A DNA stretch of 64,000 bases from Afipia sp049747295 (GCF_049747295.1 NZ_JBMHJM010000001.1:2046001-2110000), one strand, 5' to 3'; shown: positions 8,613 through 17,651, counted from the first letter of the stretch. The notes: generated by a model not told the origin, from the letters alone. A program made the numbers and translations.

Positions 8613-8779
8613 CTAGTGTCCCGTCTCCGAATAACCGATCGATTTGCGGCGCGCTCATACGGTTATTCGGAGACGAAAGGACACTAGCAAAGTCAAAATG
8701 CTGGTGTGGCTTCTGTCTCACAATTGCCGATAAGAGACCGGCCGCAAGAGTGATCGGCAATTGCGAGACGCCACACCAG
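8613..8779. repeat. Composite double-hairpin repeat, copy B
   Basis: Unit B1 (8613-8687) has a 9-bp outer stem CTAGTGTCC, a 16-bp inner stem CGTCTCCGAATAACCG with perfect partner at 8660-8675, and an AAA bulge at 8676-8678. A 13-nt linker follows (8688-8700). Unit B2 (8701-8779) has the outer stem CTGGTGTGGC pairing with GCCACACCAG, a 4-nt TTCT bulge on the 5' arm and an inner stem GTCTCACAATTGCCGA with one mismatch. Copies E and G belong to the same sequence subfamily. It separates lysC from ptsP. Confidence 0.93.
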
Positions 8780-8963
8780 TTCCGCGCCTTCGCTGCACTG
8801 CGACAATCCGACCTTTCCTGCCATCTCAGGGCTGTTATTTGGCAAGTGTTTTGCTTGGCAAAATGAGCCTCGATTCGATATAGCCTCAGGATAAGGCCGT
8901 TGCTTTTTCGTCCCTGATCCTGACATCGAAAATGTCACGGATTGGCGGGCTCCAAGAGTGCGC

Positions 8964-8998
8964 AGCCCTGAATTATTGTTTGTTTACCACTGGTTAAC
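8964..8998 (+). promoter_or_regulatory. 18-bp motif plus GTTAAC upstream of ptsP, shared with the ssuA-glnD region
   Basis: The 18 bases AGCCCTGAATTATTGTTT at 8964-8981 recur exactly at 44053-44070. In both places GTTAAC follows, after 11 bases here and 12 there, and the bases after it are also alike (GCTATCGCG and TCGCTCGCG). The A/T-rich half lies 54-80 bases before the ptsP ATG, a plausible promoter position. Between copy B and this motif (8780-8963) I see only a short hairpin, TGACAT with ATGTCA at 8921-8937, and no gene. Function is inference. Confidence 0.5.
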
Positions 8999-9051
8999 GC
9001 TATCGCGGCCTCAAGGGGCCGCGCTTGAGTTGCAGCGAAGGATGTCAACGG

Positions 9052-11319
9052 ATGCGGAGCGCGCTGGGAGGCCCCCGCGTCTTGCTGAGACGGCTCCGCG
9101 AAGTGATGGCCGAACCGGTCAGCGCTCAGGACCGCCTCGACAAGATCGTGGTGCTGATCGCCGCCAACATGGTGGCGGAGGTCTGCTCGACCTACGTGCT
9201 GCGCATCGACAACACGCTTGAGCTCTATGCCACGGAAGGTCTGAACCGCAACGCAGTCCACCAGACGGTTCTCACTGCACACGAAGGTCTCGTCGGTCTT
9301 GTCGCCAGCGAAGCGACGCCGCTGAACCTGTCCGACGCACAGTCGCATCCCGCATTCTCGTATCGTCCGGAAACCGGCGAAGAAATTTATCATTCCTTCC
9401 TCGGGGTACCGATCCTGCGTTCGGGCAACACGCTCGGGGTGCTGGTGGTGCAGAACCGCGCCCACCGCACGTACGTCGAGGAAGAGGTCGAGGCGCTGCA
9501 AACCACCGCCATGGTGGTCGCGGAAATGATCGCCTCCGGCGAGTTGTCCGCCATTGCGAAACCGGGCGCCGAACCGGCCGCGCGCCATTCGCTGCACAAG
9601 ACCGGCGCCGTCCTCTCGGACGGCATTGCCCTCGGGCACGTCGTGCTGCACGAGCCGCGCGTCGTCATCACCAATTACATCGCCGAAGATCTTCCGAGAG
9701 AACTCAAGCGGCTGGACACCGCGATCCTCAAGCTGCGCGCCGATCTCGATCGCATGCTGGAGCGCGGCGACGTTGCCGAGGGCGGCGAACACCGCGATGT
9801 GCTGGAAGCGTATCGGATGTTCGCCAACGACCAGGGTTGGCAACACAAGCTGCACGAGGCTGTCGCCACAGGTCTCACCGCGGAAGCCGCTGTTGAGCGT
9901 GTTCAATCGGACACGCGCGCGCGCATGTTGCGCTCGACCGATCCGTACTTGCGTGATCGCCTCCATGACCTGGAGGACCTTGGTTACCGGCTGATGCGAC
10001 AACTCGTTGGCCAGGATCACGCGCCGTCGCGCGAGCAATTGCCCGACAATGCCATCCTGATCGCCCGCTCGATGGGCCCCGCGGCGCTGCTCGACTACGA
10101 CCGCAAGCGCCTGCGCGGGCTTGTGCTGGAAGAAGGCACCGCCAACTCACACGTCTCGATCGTTGCGCGGGCGCTGGGGATTCCTGCCGTTGGCGAAGTG
10201 CAGAATGCGGCCGGCATCGGCGACCCGGGCGACGCGATCATCGTCGATGGCACCTCGGGATCGATCTACATTCGTCCCTCGATGGAAATCCAGTCGGCGT
10301 ATGCGGAGCGCGTCCGCTTCCGCGCCCGCCGCCAGGAGCAATATCGCGAACTGCGGGACAAGCCGTGCGTGACCAAGGATGGTCAACCGGTCGAATTGAT
10401 GATCAACGCAGGTCTTGTCATCGACCTTCCGCACATCGATGACACCGGCTCGTCGGGCATCGGACTGTTTCGCACCGAGTTGCAGTTCATGGTCGGTCAG
10501 AGCCTGCCGCGCACCAGCGAGCAGCTTGCCCTCTACCGAACGGTCCTGGATGCCGCCGGCGACAAGCCGGTGACGTTCCGCACCCTGGACATCGGCGGCG
10601 ACAAAGCGCTGCCGTATATGGATACGATCGTCGAGGAAAATCCCGCGCTCGGATGGCGCGCGATCCGGCTCGGCCTCGACCGGCCGGGGCTTCTGCGCGG
10701 ACAAATCCGGGCACTGCTGCGTGCTGCCAGCGGCCGTTATCTGCGCGTGATGTTCCCGATGGTCTCGCAGGTCGACGAATTCGATCAGGCGAAGCTGGTG
10801 ATCGAGCGTGAACTTACCTATTTGAGGCAGCACGGCCATACGCTACCGGAACGCGTTGATGTCGGCACCATGGTCGAGGTGCCTGCCCTGCTCTACCAGA
10901 TGGATGAGTTGCTGAAGCGCGTCGATTTCGTATCGGTCGGCTCAAATGACCTGTTCCAGTTCATGTTCGCTGTCGACCGCGGCAACTCCCGCGTCACCGA
11001 TCGTTTCGATACGCTCTCGGCGCCGATCCTGCGCGCGCTGCGCGACATCGTCAGAAAGGCGAATGCGGCCAGAAGATCTGCATCGCTGTGCGGTGAGATG
11101 GCATCACAGCCGCTTGGCGCGCTGGCCCTGGTTGCGCTCGGCTATCGCTCGTTGTCGCTGTCGGCGACCGCACATGGTCCCGTCAAGGCGTTGCTTCTCG
11201 AGTTGAACGCCAAGAAGGCTGAAGCGATGATGATGCCGCTGCTGGACGCGCCGACCGGCTCGTTGTCGATCCGCAGCAAGCTGATGGAATTCGCCGAGGC
11301 TGAAGGGCTTCCGCTTTAG
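9052..11319 (+). CDS. ptsP: PtsP, nitrogen PTS enzyme I (PEP-protein phosphotransferase)
   Basis: A 755-residue EI-Ntr that takes phosphate from PEP and passes it to NPr, feeding the regulatory nitrogen PTS. Domains in order: GAF sensor domain (about 20-160), PEP-utiliser N-terminal domain (about 180-300), swivelling domain with the phospho-accepting His367 in T-A-N-S-H-V-S-I, and a C-terminal PEP-binding barrel with FRTLDIGGDKALPY and the catalytic-Cys segment ASLCGEMAS. The GAF domain of EI-Ntr is known to sense glutamine in other proteobacteria. The ATG at 9052 was preferred over an upstream TTG because an AAGGA ribosome site lies about nine bases before it. Confidence 0.95.
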   Translation: MRSALGGPRVLLRRLREVMAEPVSAQDRLDKIVVLIAANMVAEVCSTYVLRIDNTLELYATEGLNRNAVHQTVLTAHEGLVGLVASEATPLNLSDAQSHPAFSYRPETGEEIYHSFLGVPILRSGNTLGVLVVQNRAHRTYVEEEVEALQTTAMVVAEMIASGELSAIAKPGAEPAARHSLHKTGAVLSDGIALGHVVLHEPRVVITNYIAEDLPRELKRLDTAILKLRADLDRMLERGDVAEGGEHRDVLEAYRMFANDQGWQHKLHEAVATGLTAEAAVERVQSDTRARMLRSTDPYLRDRLHDLEDLGYRLMRQLVGQDHAPSREQLPDNAILIARSMGPAALLDYDRKRLRGLVLEEGTANSHVSIVARALGIPAVGEVQNAAGIGDPGDAIIVDGTSGSIYIRPSMEIQSAYAERVRFRARRQEQYRELRDKPCVTKDGQPVELMINAGLVIDLPHIDDTGSSGIGLFRTELQFMVGQSLPRTSEQLALYRTVLDAAGDKPVTFRTLDIGGDKALPYMDTIVEENPALGWRAIRLGLDRPGLLRGQIRALLRAASGRYLRVMFPMVSQVDEFDQAKLVIERELTYLRQHGHTLPERVDVGTMVEVPALLYQMDELLKRVDFVSVGSNDLFQFMFAVDRGNSRVTDRFDTLSAPILRALRDIVRKANAARRSASLCGEMASQPLGALALVALGYRSLSLSATAHGPVKALLLELNAKKAEAMMMPLLDAPTGSLSIRSKLMEFAEAEGLPL

Positions 11320-11383
11320 CGCCGTTGTCTGGCTTATCCGCCGAACGCTACGCCTATGAATCACCTGACCAACCGAGATTGAA

Positions 11384-12463
11384 ATGCTGCCTGAAGCCAA
11401 ACTTGATACCTTGCTGGCACGTCACGCGGCGCTTGAGGCCGAATTGCTCGGTCAGGTGAATTCGGACACCTATGTCCGCATCACCCGCGAACTGAGTGAA
11501 CTGACCCCTGTCGTCGATGCCGTGAAAGCCTATCGCGCGGCAACGGCGGAGATGTCCGACATCGAGTCCCTGATTGCCGACCCGCAAACCGATTCCGACA
11601 TGCGGGCGATGGCGGAAAGCGAGCGCCCCGACCTCGAGGCGCGCCGGGATGAATTGGCGCAGCATATCCGCATCGCTCTCTTGCCGAAGGATGCGATGGA
11701 CGAGCGCAACGTCATGTTGGAAATCCGTGCCGGTACTGGCGGCGACGAAGCCTCTCTGTTCGCGGGCGATCTGTTCCGGATGTATGAGCGCTTTGCAGCG
11801 TTGCAGGGCTGGAAGGTCGAAGTGATGTCCGCCAGCGAAGGCACCATGGGCGGCTTCAAGGAAATCGTTGCCGAGCTGCAGGGCCGTGGCGCCTTCGCCA
11901 AACTCAAGTTCGAATCCGGTGTCCATCGCGTACAGCGCGTCCCGGACACGGAGACTCAGGGCCGCATCCACACATCCGCAGCAACGGTCGCAGTGCTACC
12001 GGAAGCGGAAGATGTCGATATCGACATCAAGGACAGCGATCTGCGGATCGAAACCATGCGCGCGCAGGGCGCCGGCGGTCAGCACGTCAACAAAACCGAG
12101 TCCGCGATCCGCATCACCCATATTCCCACCGGCATCGTCGTCAACATGCAGGACAGCCGCTCGCAGCATAAGAACCGTGCATCGGCGATGAACATCCTGC
12201 GCTCGCGCGTTTACGACGCCGAGCGCCAGCGCGTGGATGCCGAGCGTTCGGCCGAACGCAAAGGACAGGTCGGGTCCGGCGATCGCTCCGAGCGAATCCG
12301 CACCTATAATTTTCCGCAAGGCCGCGTGACCGATCATCGCATCAATCTCACGCTGTACAAATTGCCTCAAGTCATCGCGGGCGAAGCACTGGGCGAATTG
12401 GTGGACGCGCTCACCACCGAGCATCAGGCCGCACAGCTCGCCGAACAGGGCAACGCGGCGTGA
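11384..12463 (+). CDS. prfA: Peptide chain release factor 1 (PrfA)
   Basis: A 359-residue class I release factor that ends translation at UAA and UAG. The catalytic GGQ is at residues 231-233 within GAGGQHVNKTESAIRITH. The N-terminal coiled-coil, the EIRAGTGGDEASLFAGDL block and the C-terminal ERIRTYNFPQGRVTDHRINL block are all present. The stop overlaps the GTG start of prmC by four bases. The pairing is functional: PrmC methylates the glutamine of the GGQ motif, so target and modifier are co-translated. Confidence 0.97.
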   Translation: MLPEAKLDTLLARHAALEAELLGQVNSDTYVRITRELSELTPVVDAVKAYRAATAEMSDIESLIADPQTDSDMRAMAESERPDLEARRDELAQHIRIALLPKDAMDERNVMLEIRAGTGGDEASLFAGDLFRMYERFAALQGWKVEVMSASEGTMGGFKEIVAELQGRGAFAKLKFESGVHRVQRVPDTETQGRIHTSAATVAVLPEAEDVDIDIKDSDLRIETMRAQGAGGQHVNKTESAIRITHIPTGIVVNMQDSRSQHKNRASAMNILRSRVYDAERQRVDAERSAERKGQVGSGDRSERIRTYNFPQGRVTDHRINLTLYKLPQVIAGEALGELVDALTTEHQAAQLAEQGNAA

Positions 12464-13347
12464 CCGCTGCCAAGCTCGCTGGACTAAGCGTTGACGTCGC
12501 ACGGCGGACGCTGGCTGCACGCTTGAAAGAGAGCGGCATAGATTCGCCGGAACTCGACGCACGATTGCTGATCGGCGCTGCGCTCGATCTTGATCACACC
12601 GGGCTGGCCGTTCACGGCGCGCGCCAGATTATCCCTGTCGAAGCCGGCGTTATCGAAAGCTTCGCAAAGCGTCGGATCGAACATGAGCCGATTGCCCGCA
12701 TATTGGGCCACAAAGAATTCTGGGGCCTCGATCTGCGCCTTTCAAAAGCGACACTTGTTCCACGGCCTGACACCGAGACCGTGGTCGAAGCCGCACTTGA
12801 ATTCGTGCGAAGCAATCCCATCTTTGAAGGAGAAATTCGTATCGCCGACATCGGAACGGGATCTGGTGCCATTTTGTTGGCGCTGCTCAGCGAGCTCCAT
12901 CAGGCGATTGGAACGGGCACCGATATTAGTTGCGAAGCGATTGCAACGGCGGAGCTGAACGCCGAGCGGCTCGGTATCGCTCATCGCGCAAGTTTCATTC
13001 AGTGCAACTACGCTGCCGGATTGTCAGGTTTTTTTGATCTGATCGTGTCGAACCCGCCGTATATCCGTTCGTTGGATATCCAGACGCTCGATGCAGAAGT
13101 ACGGGACAACGATCCGCACCTGGCCCTTGATGGTGGTCCCGACGGTTTCGATGCCTACCGCATCATCGTCCCTCAAGCCGCGAAGTTGTTGGCACCGGGG
13201 GGCGGGCTGATCGTTGAAGTTGGGTACGATCAAAGCAGGCAGGTGAGCCAAATGATGCAGGCGGCAGGATTAACCGTTCCACATCCGCCACGGGCTGATT
13301 TGGGCGGTATTGAGCGCGTTGTCGTGGGACAACAGGTGGGCCTTTAA
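12460..13347 (+). CDS. prmC: PrmC (HemK), release factor glutamine methyltransferase
   Basis: A 295-residue N5-glutamine methyltransferase that modifies the GGQ motif of release factors. SAM motif I, IADIGTGSGA, is at about residues 128-137 and the catalytic NPPY at 198-201, followed by the family segment PHLALDGGPDGFDAYR. The substrate-recognition segment PIARILGHKEFWGLDL lies at 77-92. The start is GTG, overlapping the prfA stop. N-terminal helix-bundle domain and total length are normal. Confidence 0.95.
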   Translation: MTAAKLAGLSVDVARRTLAARLKESGIDSPELDARLLIGAALDLDHTGLAVHGARQIIPVEAGVIESFAKRRIEHEPIARILGHKEFWGLDLRLSKATLVPRPDTETVVEAALEFVRSNPIFEGEIRIADIGTGSGAILLALLSELHQAIGTGTDISCEAIATAELNAERLGIAHRASFIQCNYAAGLSGFFDLIVSNPPYIRSLDIQTLDAEVRDNDPHLALDGGPDGFDAYRIIVPQAAKLLAPGGGLIVEVGYDQSRQVSQMMQAAGLTVPHPPRADLGGIERVVVGQQVGL

Positions 13348-13800
13348 GGGTGTCTGGAACAGAAAAAACCTCTTGGAATATTGCTCCGGAGCGACTAGGT
13401 TCCGGCCACAATATCGGTTCAGGGTCGTGGCTCCCGTTAAGGGATATGGGGTTGAAGCCAGGCGTCTCGCGAGAGATACCCTCCGGGTCAAAGGTTCCTA
13501 AAAGGCAGGTCATGTTAAGCGCGAAGGCTGAAAGTGCTGCGCAGCTTGAGACCGCGAAGCGAACGAAAGCCTAAGATTGCGCTCGAATATTCACTTGCAG
13601 AACATCATGCTTGCTAGTGCAGGCTGATTTGATCCGGCCCAGATGGCTCATTGCCTTCGGGCATTTGGAGAACGCGTCCTTGTTGAACGCGATACACGGC
13701 AAAGTCGAAGTGAATCTGGACGGCTCCGCTTCAATGCGGACGATGCGCCGTGCGTCCGGCATACCAACCACCTCTATCCAGAATCGGTAAAAGGCACGAC
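13348..13800. other. 453-bp intergenic stretch between prmC and the DUF4167 gene
   Basis: No convincing gene is visible. A GTG-started frame of 74 codons (13350-13574, + strand) begins just after the prmC stop but its product resembles no family I know and has no clear ribosome site. The first part holds two short inverted repeats: ATATTG near 13379 with CAATAT near 13410, and ACCCTCCGGGT near 13480, which could mark a structured leader or small RNA. The last part runs into the DUF4167 start without a strong ribosome site. Confidence 0.4.
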
Positions 13801-14583
13801 ATGAGAAACGGTCCGAACAACAACAAGCGTATGCGCAGTCGGAACAACAATAATAACAATAACAATAATAATAACCGCCGCGGCCAGAACCCGATGACCC
13901 GGGTGTTTGAATCCAACGGACCTGACATCAAAATCCGCGGCACCGCCTCTCATATCGCTGAAAAATATGTCCAGCTGGCCCGCGACGCGCGGAGCTCGGG
14001 CGACCCGGTTGCGGCAGAGAATTACTACCAGCACGCAGAGCACTATTTCCGCCTGATTGCAGCGGCCCAGGAACAGTTTCGCCAGAGCCAACCGCAGCAG
14101 CAACAGCCGATGGTTCGCACTGACGTCGACATGGATGACAGCGGCGAGGAAAGTGACGGCTATTCAAGCTTCGGCGCCGAACCCGGATTTGTCCCCGTTC
14201 AGCAGCCTCAGCCCCAACCGCAATATCAACCGCGCGAGGCTCAGCCTTATCAGCAGCAGCCGCGCGAACAGCGCCAGCCCCGCGAAGACCGCCAGCCGCG
14301 CGAAGATCGCCAGCCCCGTGAGGACTACCGCGAACAGCGCGAACACCGCTCGCAACAGCAGCCCTCCGTTCCGCATTCCGAGAATGACCAAGTCGATCGC
14401 CTGCCGTCGTTCATCACCGGCGGCGCTCAGCCGCAGCCGAGTGCCAACGGGCATGAGACTGGCGGAAGCCAGAACGGCGAACGTTTTGGCCATCGCCGCC
14501 GGCGCCGGCCACCGGGACCGCGCGCTGCGGACAGCCAAATCGCTGCGCCCTCGAGCGATGACCTCGGCTCCGCGGGCGACTGA
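13801..14583 (+). CDS. DUF4167 domain-containing protein with poly-Asn tract
   Basis: A 260-residue cytoplasmic protein. The N-terminus MRNGPNNNKRMRSR leads into a run of eleven asparagines encoded by alternating AAC/AAT codons, then RRGQNPMTRVFESNGPD and the DUF4167 domain (about residues 30-85, including IRGTASHIAEKYVQLARDAR and AENYYQHAEHYFRL). The rest is disordered: Gln/Pro-rich, with three tandem hexapeptides Q-P-R-E-D-R near residues 160-180 and a basic RRRRRPPGPR stretch near the end. The basic, low-complexity ends suggest nucleic-acid binding or condensate formation; the true role is unknown. An upstream ATG at 13750 is less likely than this start. Confidence 0.9.
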   Translation: MRNGPNNNKRMRSRNNNNNNNNNNNRRGQNPMTRVFESNGPDIKIRGTASHIAEKYVQLARDARSSGDPVAAENYYQHAEHYFRLIAAAQEQFRQSQPQQQQPMVRTDVDMDDSGEESDGYSSFGAEPGFVPVQQPQPQPQYQPREAQPYQQQPREQRQPREDRQPREDRQPREDYREQREHRSQQQPSVPHSENDQVDRLPSFITGGAQPQPSANGHETGGSQNGERFGHRRRRRPPGPRAADSQIAAPSSDDLGSAGD

Positions 14584-14622
14584 TCCAAAGCGTTAGACCC
14601 ATTACGAAAGACGCGACCGGTT

Positions 14623-15378
14623 TTAACCGGTCGCGGATGTGTCGTCCCGCCGGGTCGGGGTCGGCACAAGGACCGGCGGCATCGCCGGAATAAGCCGTGT
14701 CCGCTCCCGGCGCGCTGGAATGGCACGATAGACCTGCTTCGACGCCTCCACGATGTGCACGCCTGCAAATGGCGAGGACACAGCCGCGCTCATTCGCTCC
14801 CACGCCATCGCCGAACGTAAAATCCATCCGCCCTCGATCGGCGGCATGAACAGCGCTTCGCCCCAGGCCGTCGGTGTGAACCAGGTTTGCCGCAACAGCT
14901 GCGTGATCTGGGAGCGCGAATACGGACGGCCGTGACCGAATGGCGTGTTGTCGGTTCGGGTCCAGACGCCGCGGCGGTTGGGAATAACCGCCATCATGCG
15001 CCCCGAGGGCGCGAGCACACGCCAGACCTCGCGCAGCAGTCCCTCCGGATCATCCGAGATTTCCAGCGCATGGACCACCAGGATGCGATCGATCACGGCA
15101 TCCGCCAGCGGCAGCGAGAATTCATTGACAAGCGTCGACAGCGTCGGACGCGCGGTCGGCCACTTCATAACGCCCTGAGCCGCCGGCATCAGCGCGAGAC
15201 AGCGCTCCGCATCTTCGCGGAACAGACCGAGATAGGGTGTCGGATATCCTATGCCCGCGACACGCATGCCCTCCGCATGCGGCCAAACACGGTGGATGCC
15301 GCGACTGATCAACCGCCGCGCCACGGTGCCCAGGCGCTGCGAATAGAAGTTGCGAAGGTCGATCACGTCGATTGTCAT
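14623..15378 (-). CDS. Class I SAM-dependent methyltransferase (methyltransferase type 11)
   Basis: A 251-residue protein with a methyltransferase type 11 core. After MTIDVIDLRNFYSQRLGTVARR there is a motif I-like strand MRVAGIGYPTPYLGLF, an acidic stretch near LMPAAQG, and the late strand LLREVWRVLAPSGRMMAVIPNRRG. Motif I is less glycine-rich than usual (G-I-G-Y-P-T-P), as in the family common to Rhizobiales next to gloB. The upstream frame is open for 61 more codons, but the chosen ATG gives the expected N-terminus. It is divergent from gloB with 142 bp between. Substrate unknown. Confidence 0.8.
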   Translation of the reverse strand: MTIDVIDLRNFYSQRLGTVARRLISRGIHRVWPHAEGMRVAGIGYPTPYLGLFREDAERCLALMPAAQGVMKWPTARPTLSTLVNEFSLPLADAVIDRILVVHALEISDDPEGLLREVWRVLAPSGRMMAVIPNRRGVWTRTDNTPFGHGRPYSRSQITQLLRQTWFTPTAWGEALFMPPIEGGWILRSAMAWERMSAAVSSPFAGVHIVEASKQVYRAIPARRERTRLIPAMPPVLVPTPTRRDDTSATG

Positions 15379-15520
15379 GCGTTTGAACCTATCATGACCT
15401 ACCGGCGCATGCAGCGGGGCTTCGTCCGACGCCGACCGGTGATTGAAGGTGGCGTTAACGCATTTCACTCGACACGGCGGCCGTGTTAGCGTGGCCGCAA
15501 TCCCGAGAAACGGAGACGTC

Positions 15521-16288
15521 ATGACCGCCGAGATCCGACTTTTTCCCTGCTTGTCCGACAATTTCGGCTATTTGATTCATGATCCTTCGACCAAGGCGAC
15601 CGCCTCGATCGACGCGCCGGAATCAGGACCGATCATCAAGGCGCTGCAGCGTGAAGGCTGGACGCTGACCGACATCCTGGTGACGCATCATCATGCGGAC
15701 CATGTCGGCGGCATCGCCGATCTGAAGAGCAAATACGATTGCCGCGTCATCGCGCCGCATGACAAGGGAACAGCCATTCCCCTGGTGGACGAACGCGTGA
15801 AGGAAGGGTCAACCGTCAAAGTCGGCAATCTCACCGCGCGCGTGCTGGAGACGCCCGGCCACACACTCGATCACATCAGCTACGTCTTCGATGCCGAGCG
15901 TGCGCTGTTCTGCGCCGATACACTGTTCTCGATCGGCTGCGGCCGCGTCTTCGAAGGCACCTACCCAATGATGTGGGAGTCGCTTCTGAAGCTGCGCGCA
16001 TTGCCCAACGACATGCGGGCTTATTGCGGGCACGAGTACACGGCCTCGAACGTCAAATTCGCGCTCGCAATCGAGCCGAACAATCCTGCGCTGAAAGCCC
16101 GCGCCGAAGAAGTCGCGCGCCAGCGCTCGGCAAACCAGCCGACAATTCCAACACTGATCCGCGACGAGAAGGAAGCCAACGTCTTCCTGCGTGCCGACGT
16201 GCCGAGCGTCGCAGCCGCCGTGGGCCTGGCAGGAAAAACACCTGCTGAGGTGTTCGGCGAACTGCGCGAGCGCAAGAACAAGGCATGA
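15521..16288 (+). CDS. gloB: Hydroxyacylglutathione hydrolase (glyoxalase II)
   Basis: A 255-residue metallo-beta-lactamase fold enzyme that hydrolyses S-lactoylglutathione in methylglyoxal detoxification. The metal site T-H-H-H-A-D-H is at residues 55-61; TPGHTLDHISY, FCADTLFSIGCGRVFEGT and YCGHEYTASNVKFA follow, all diagnostic of GloB. The C-terminal HAGH domain with RANQPTIPT-like residues (RSANQPTIPTLIRDEKEANVFLR) is present. The start is preceded by CGGAGA. Its stop overlaps the cupin gene start by four bases. Confidence 0.95.
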   Translation: MTAEIRLFPCLSDNFGYLIHDPSTKATASIDAPESGPIIKALQREGWTLTDILVTHHHADHVGGIADLKSKYDCRVIAPHDKGTAIPLVDERVKEGSTVKVGNLTARVLETPGHTLDHISYVFDAERALFCADTLFSIGCGRVFEGTYPMMWESLLKLRALPNDMRAYCGHEYTASNVKFALAIEPNNPALKARAEEVARQRSANQPTIPTLIRDEKEANVFLRADVPSVAAAVGLAGKTPAEVFGELRERKNKA

Positions 16289-16725
16289 TGTCAATGCACC
16301 CGTCGCTGACGGCAGCCGAGGTCATTGCGCGTCTTGACCTCAAGCCGCATCCTGAGGGAGGGCACTATCGCGAAACATTTCGCGATCCTGCCAACGATAG
16401 CGACGACCGCTCGGCGTCCACCGCGATCTATTTTCTGCTGGCGCGTGGCGAAAGGTCACACTGGCATCGCATCGATGCCGCAGAGATCTGGCACTACTAC
16501 GCCGGCAGTGCGCTGACGCTCCACATCGCCGATGATGCCGGACAACGCGGTATTCAACTGGGGCAAGATTTGTCCACCGGTGAGCAGCCTCAAGCGGTCG
16601 TACCGGCGCATGCATGGCAAGCCGCGGAAACCACAGGTGACTGGACGCTGGTGGGTTGCACCGTCGCGCCGGGTTTTGATTTCGCCAAGTTCGAACTCGC
16701 ACCGCCCGGCTGGAGTCCTAATTAA
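16285..16725 (+). CDS. Cupin superfamily protein (DUF985)
   Basis: A 146-residue cupin of the DUF985 group. The domain begins LKPHPEGGHYRETFRDP, contains TAIYFLLARGERSHWHRIDAAEIWHYYAG with the metal-ligand histidines, and ends in GDWTLVGCTVAPGFDFAKFELAP, the family signature. No enzyme activity is established. It overlaps gloB (ATGA), so the two are probably co-translated. Three possible ATG codons lie in the first four codons. At its 3' end the palindrome TTAA is shared by its stop and the stop of the convergent transporter gene. Confidence 0.9.
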   Translation: MMSMHPSLTAAEVIARLDLKPHPEGGHYRETFRDPANDSDDRSASTAIYFLLARGERSHWHRIDAAEIWHYYAGSALTLHIADDAGQRGIQLGQDLSTGEQPQAVVPAHAWQAAETTGDWTLVGCTVAPGFDFAKFELAPPGWSPN

Positions 16726-17597
16726 GGCTTCTTGCCGAACACCATGTCCTTCGCGGCGATTAGTCCGCCCCCCGCAATCAGGGCGGCGGCAAGAGCGAGG
16801 GTTGTTGTCGGCTTTGCGAAACCGGCAATAATCAGAAACGCCGTCGAGAGCAAAGGTGTGGCATACGATGCCGCCCCAAGCACGCGGATATCGCCGCGCT
16901 TCATGCCGATGTCCCACACAAAGAACGCAACACCGACAGGACCAACACCAAGGGCAATAATCGCGAGCCACTGGCCAAAGGTCTCAGGCCACACGGTGAC
17001 TTCCAGGATGAGGTGCATCCCTGTGGCGAGGATGGCGGTCACGAGACAAAATCCGGCGACCGCATCGGTCGGCACCGCCGCCAGCTTGCGCGACATCACA
17101 GAATAGCCGGCCCAGACAAAGGCGGCGATAAAAGCCGCGACAAAACCGGGAATGTAACTTGCAGCGAATTCAGATCCGCTATTGCCGACCAACAGCAGAA
17201 CCGTGCCGGCGAAGCCGAGAACCGCGCCGACGATGTGATGCGGCGCAAGCCGCTCCCCCGGGAGCAGCGACGACAACAGGACGATCAGAAGCGGCCAGAG
17301 ATAATTCAGGAGGCCGGCTTCGGCCGGCGGCGCCAATCGCAGCGCAAGAAAATAAAGTGCGTGGTAACCGAACAGACCACCGACGCCGACGGCCCACACC
17401 AATGCGGGCTGACGTAACGCGGCAATCGCACCGGGCCGCCACAACCAGGTCAACGGACCGATGCAGGCGCCGATCGCAAATGTCATCGCCAGCAACTGGA
17501 ACGGTGGGATGCGGCCTGTTGCCACGGTCAACGCCGCGAGCAACGACCACATGACAATGGCGGCAAGGCCGACAAGGGTCGCAGTGGAAGACGTCAT
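16722..17597 (-). CDS. DMT family transporter (YddG-like aromatic amino acid exporter)
   Basis: A 291-residue ten-helix inner-membrane transporter with two EamA halves. The first half begins TATLVGLAAIVMWSLLAALTVATGRIPPFQ, and the segment FGYHALYFLALRLAPPAEAGLLNYLWPLLIVLLS matches the YddG group that exports aromatic amino acids. The second half has FFVWDIGMKRGDIRVLGAASYATPLLSTAFLI. The specific substrate is a guess from that resemblance. The gene is convergent with the cupin gene and lies upstream, on the same strand side, of nothing obviously linked in function. Confidence 0.87.
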   Translation of the reverse strand: MTSSTATLVGLAAIVMWSLLAALTVATGRIPPFQLLAMTFAIGACIGPLTWLWRPGAIAALRQPALVWAVGVGGLFGYHALYFLALRLAPPAEAGLLNYLWPLLIVLLSSLLPGERLAPHHIVGAVLGFAGTVLLLVGNSGSEFAASYIPGFVAAFIAAFVWAGYSVMSRKLAAVPTDAVAGFCLVTAILATGMHLILEVTVWPETFGQWLAIIALGVGPVGVAFFVWDIGMKRGDIRVLGAASYATPLLSTAFLIIAGFAKPTTTLALAAALIAGGGLIAAKDMVFGKKP

Positions 17598-17651
17598 CGC
17601 GAATCAGTGCCACGCAGATCGCGATGACGCCACCCTTACCTCGTGCGAATT

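Noticed and set aside
8983..8998. CtrA-like box TTTA-N7-TTAAC before ptsP
   Set aside because: One mismatch to the consensus, and the GTTAAC part is shared with the glnD site, where the other half is absent; the shared motif explains it better.
8935..10038. A 367-codon minus-strand frame over ptsP
   Set aside because: Antisense shadow; ptsP on the plus strand has all expected motifs.
13824..13880. AAC/AAT tract as a sequencing artefact or microsatellite
   Set aside because: The tract stays in frame and encodes Asn inside a known DUF4167 protein type that carries such tracts.
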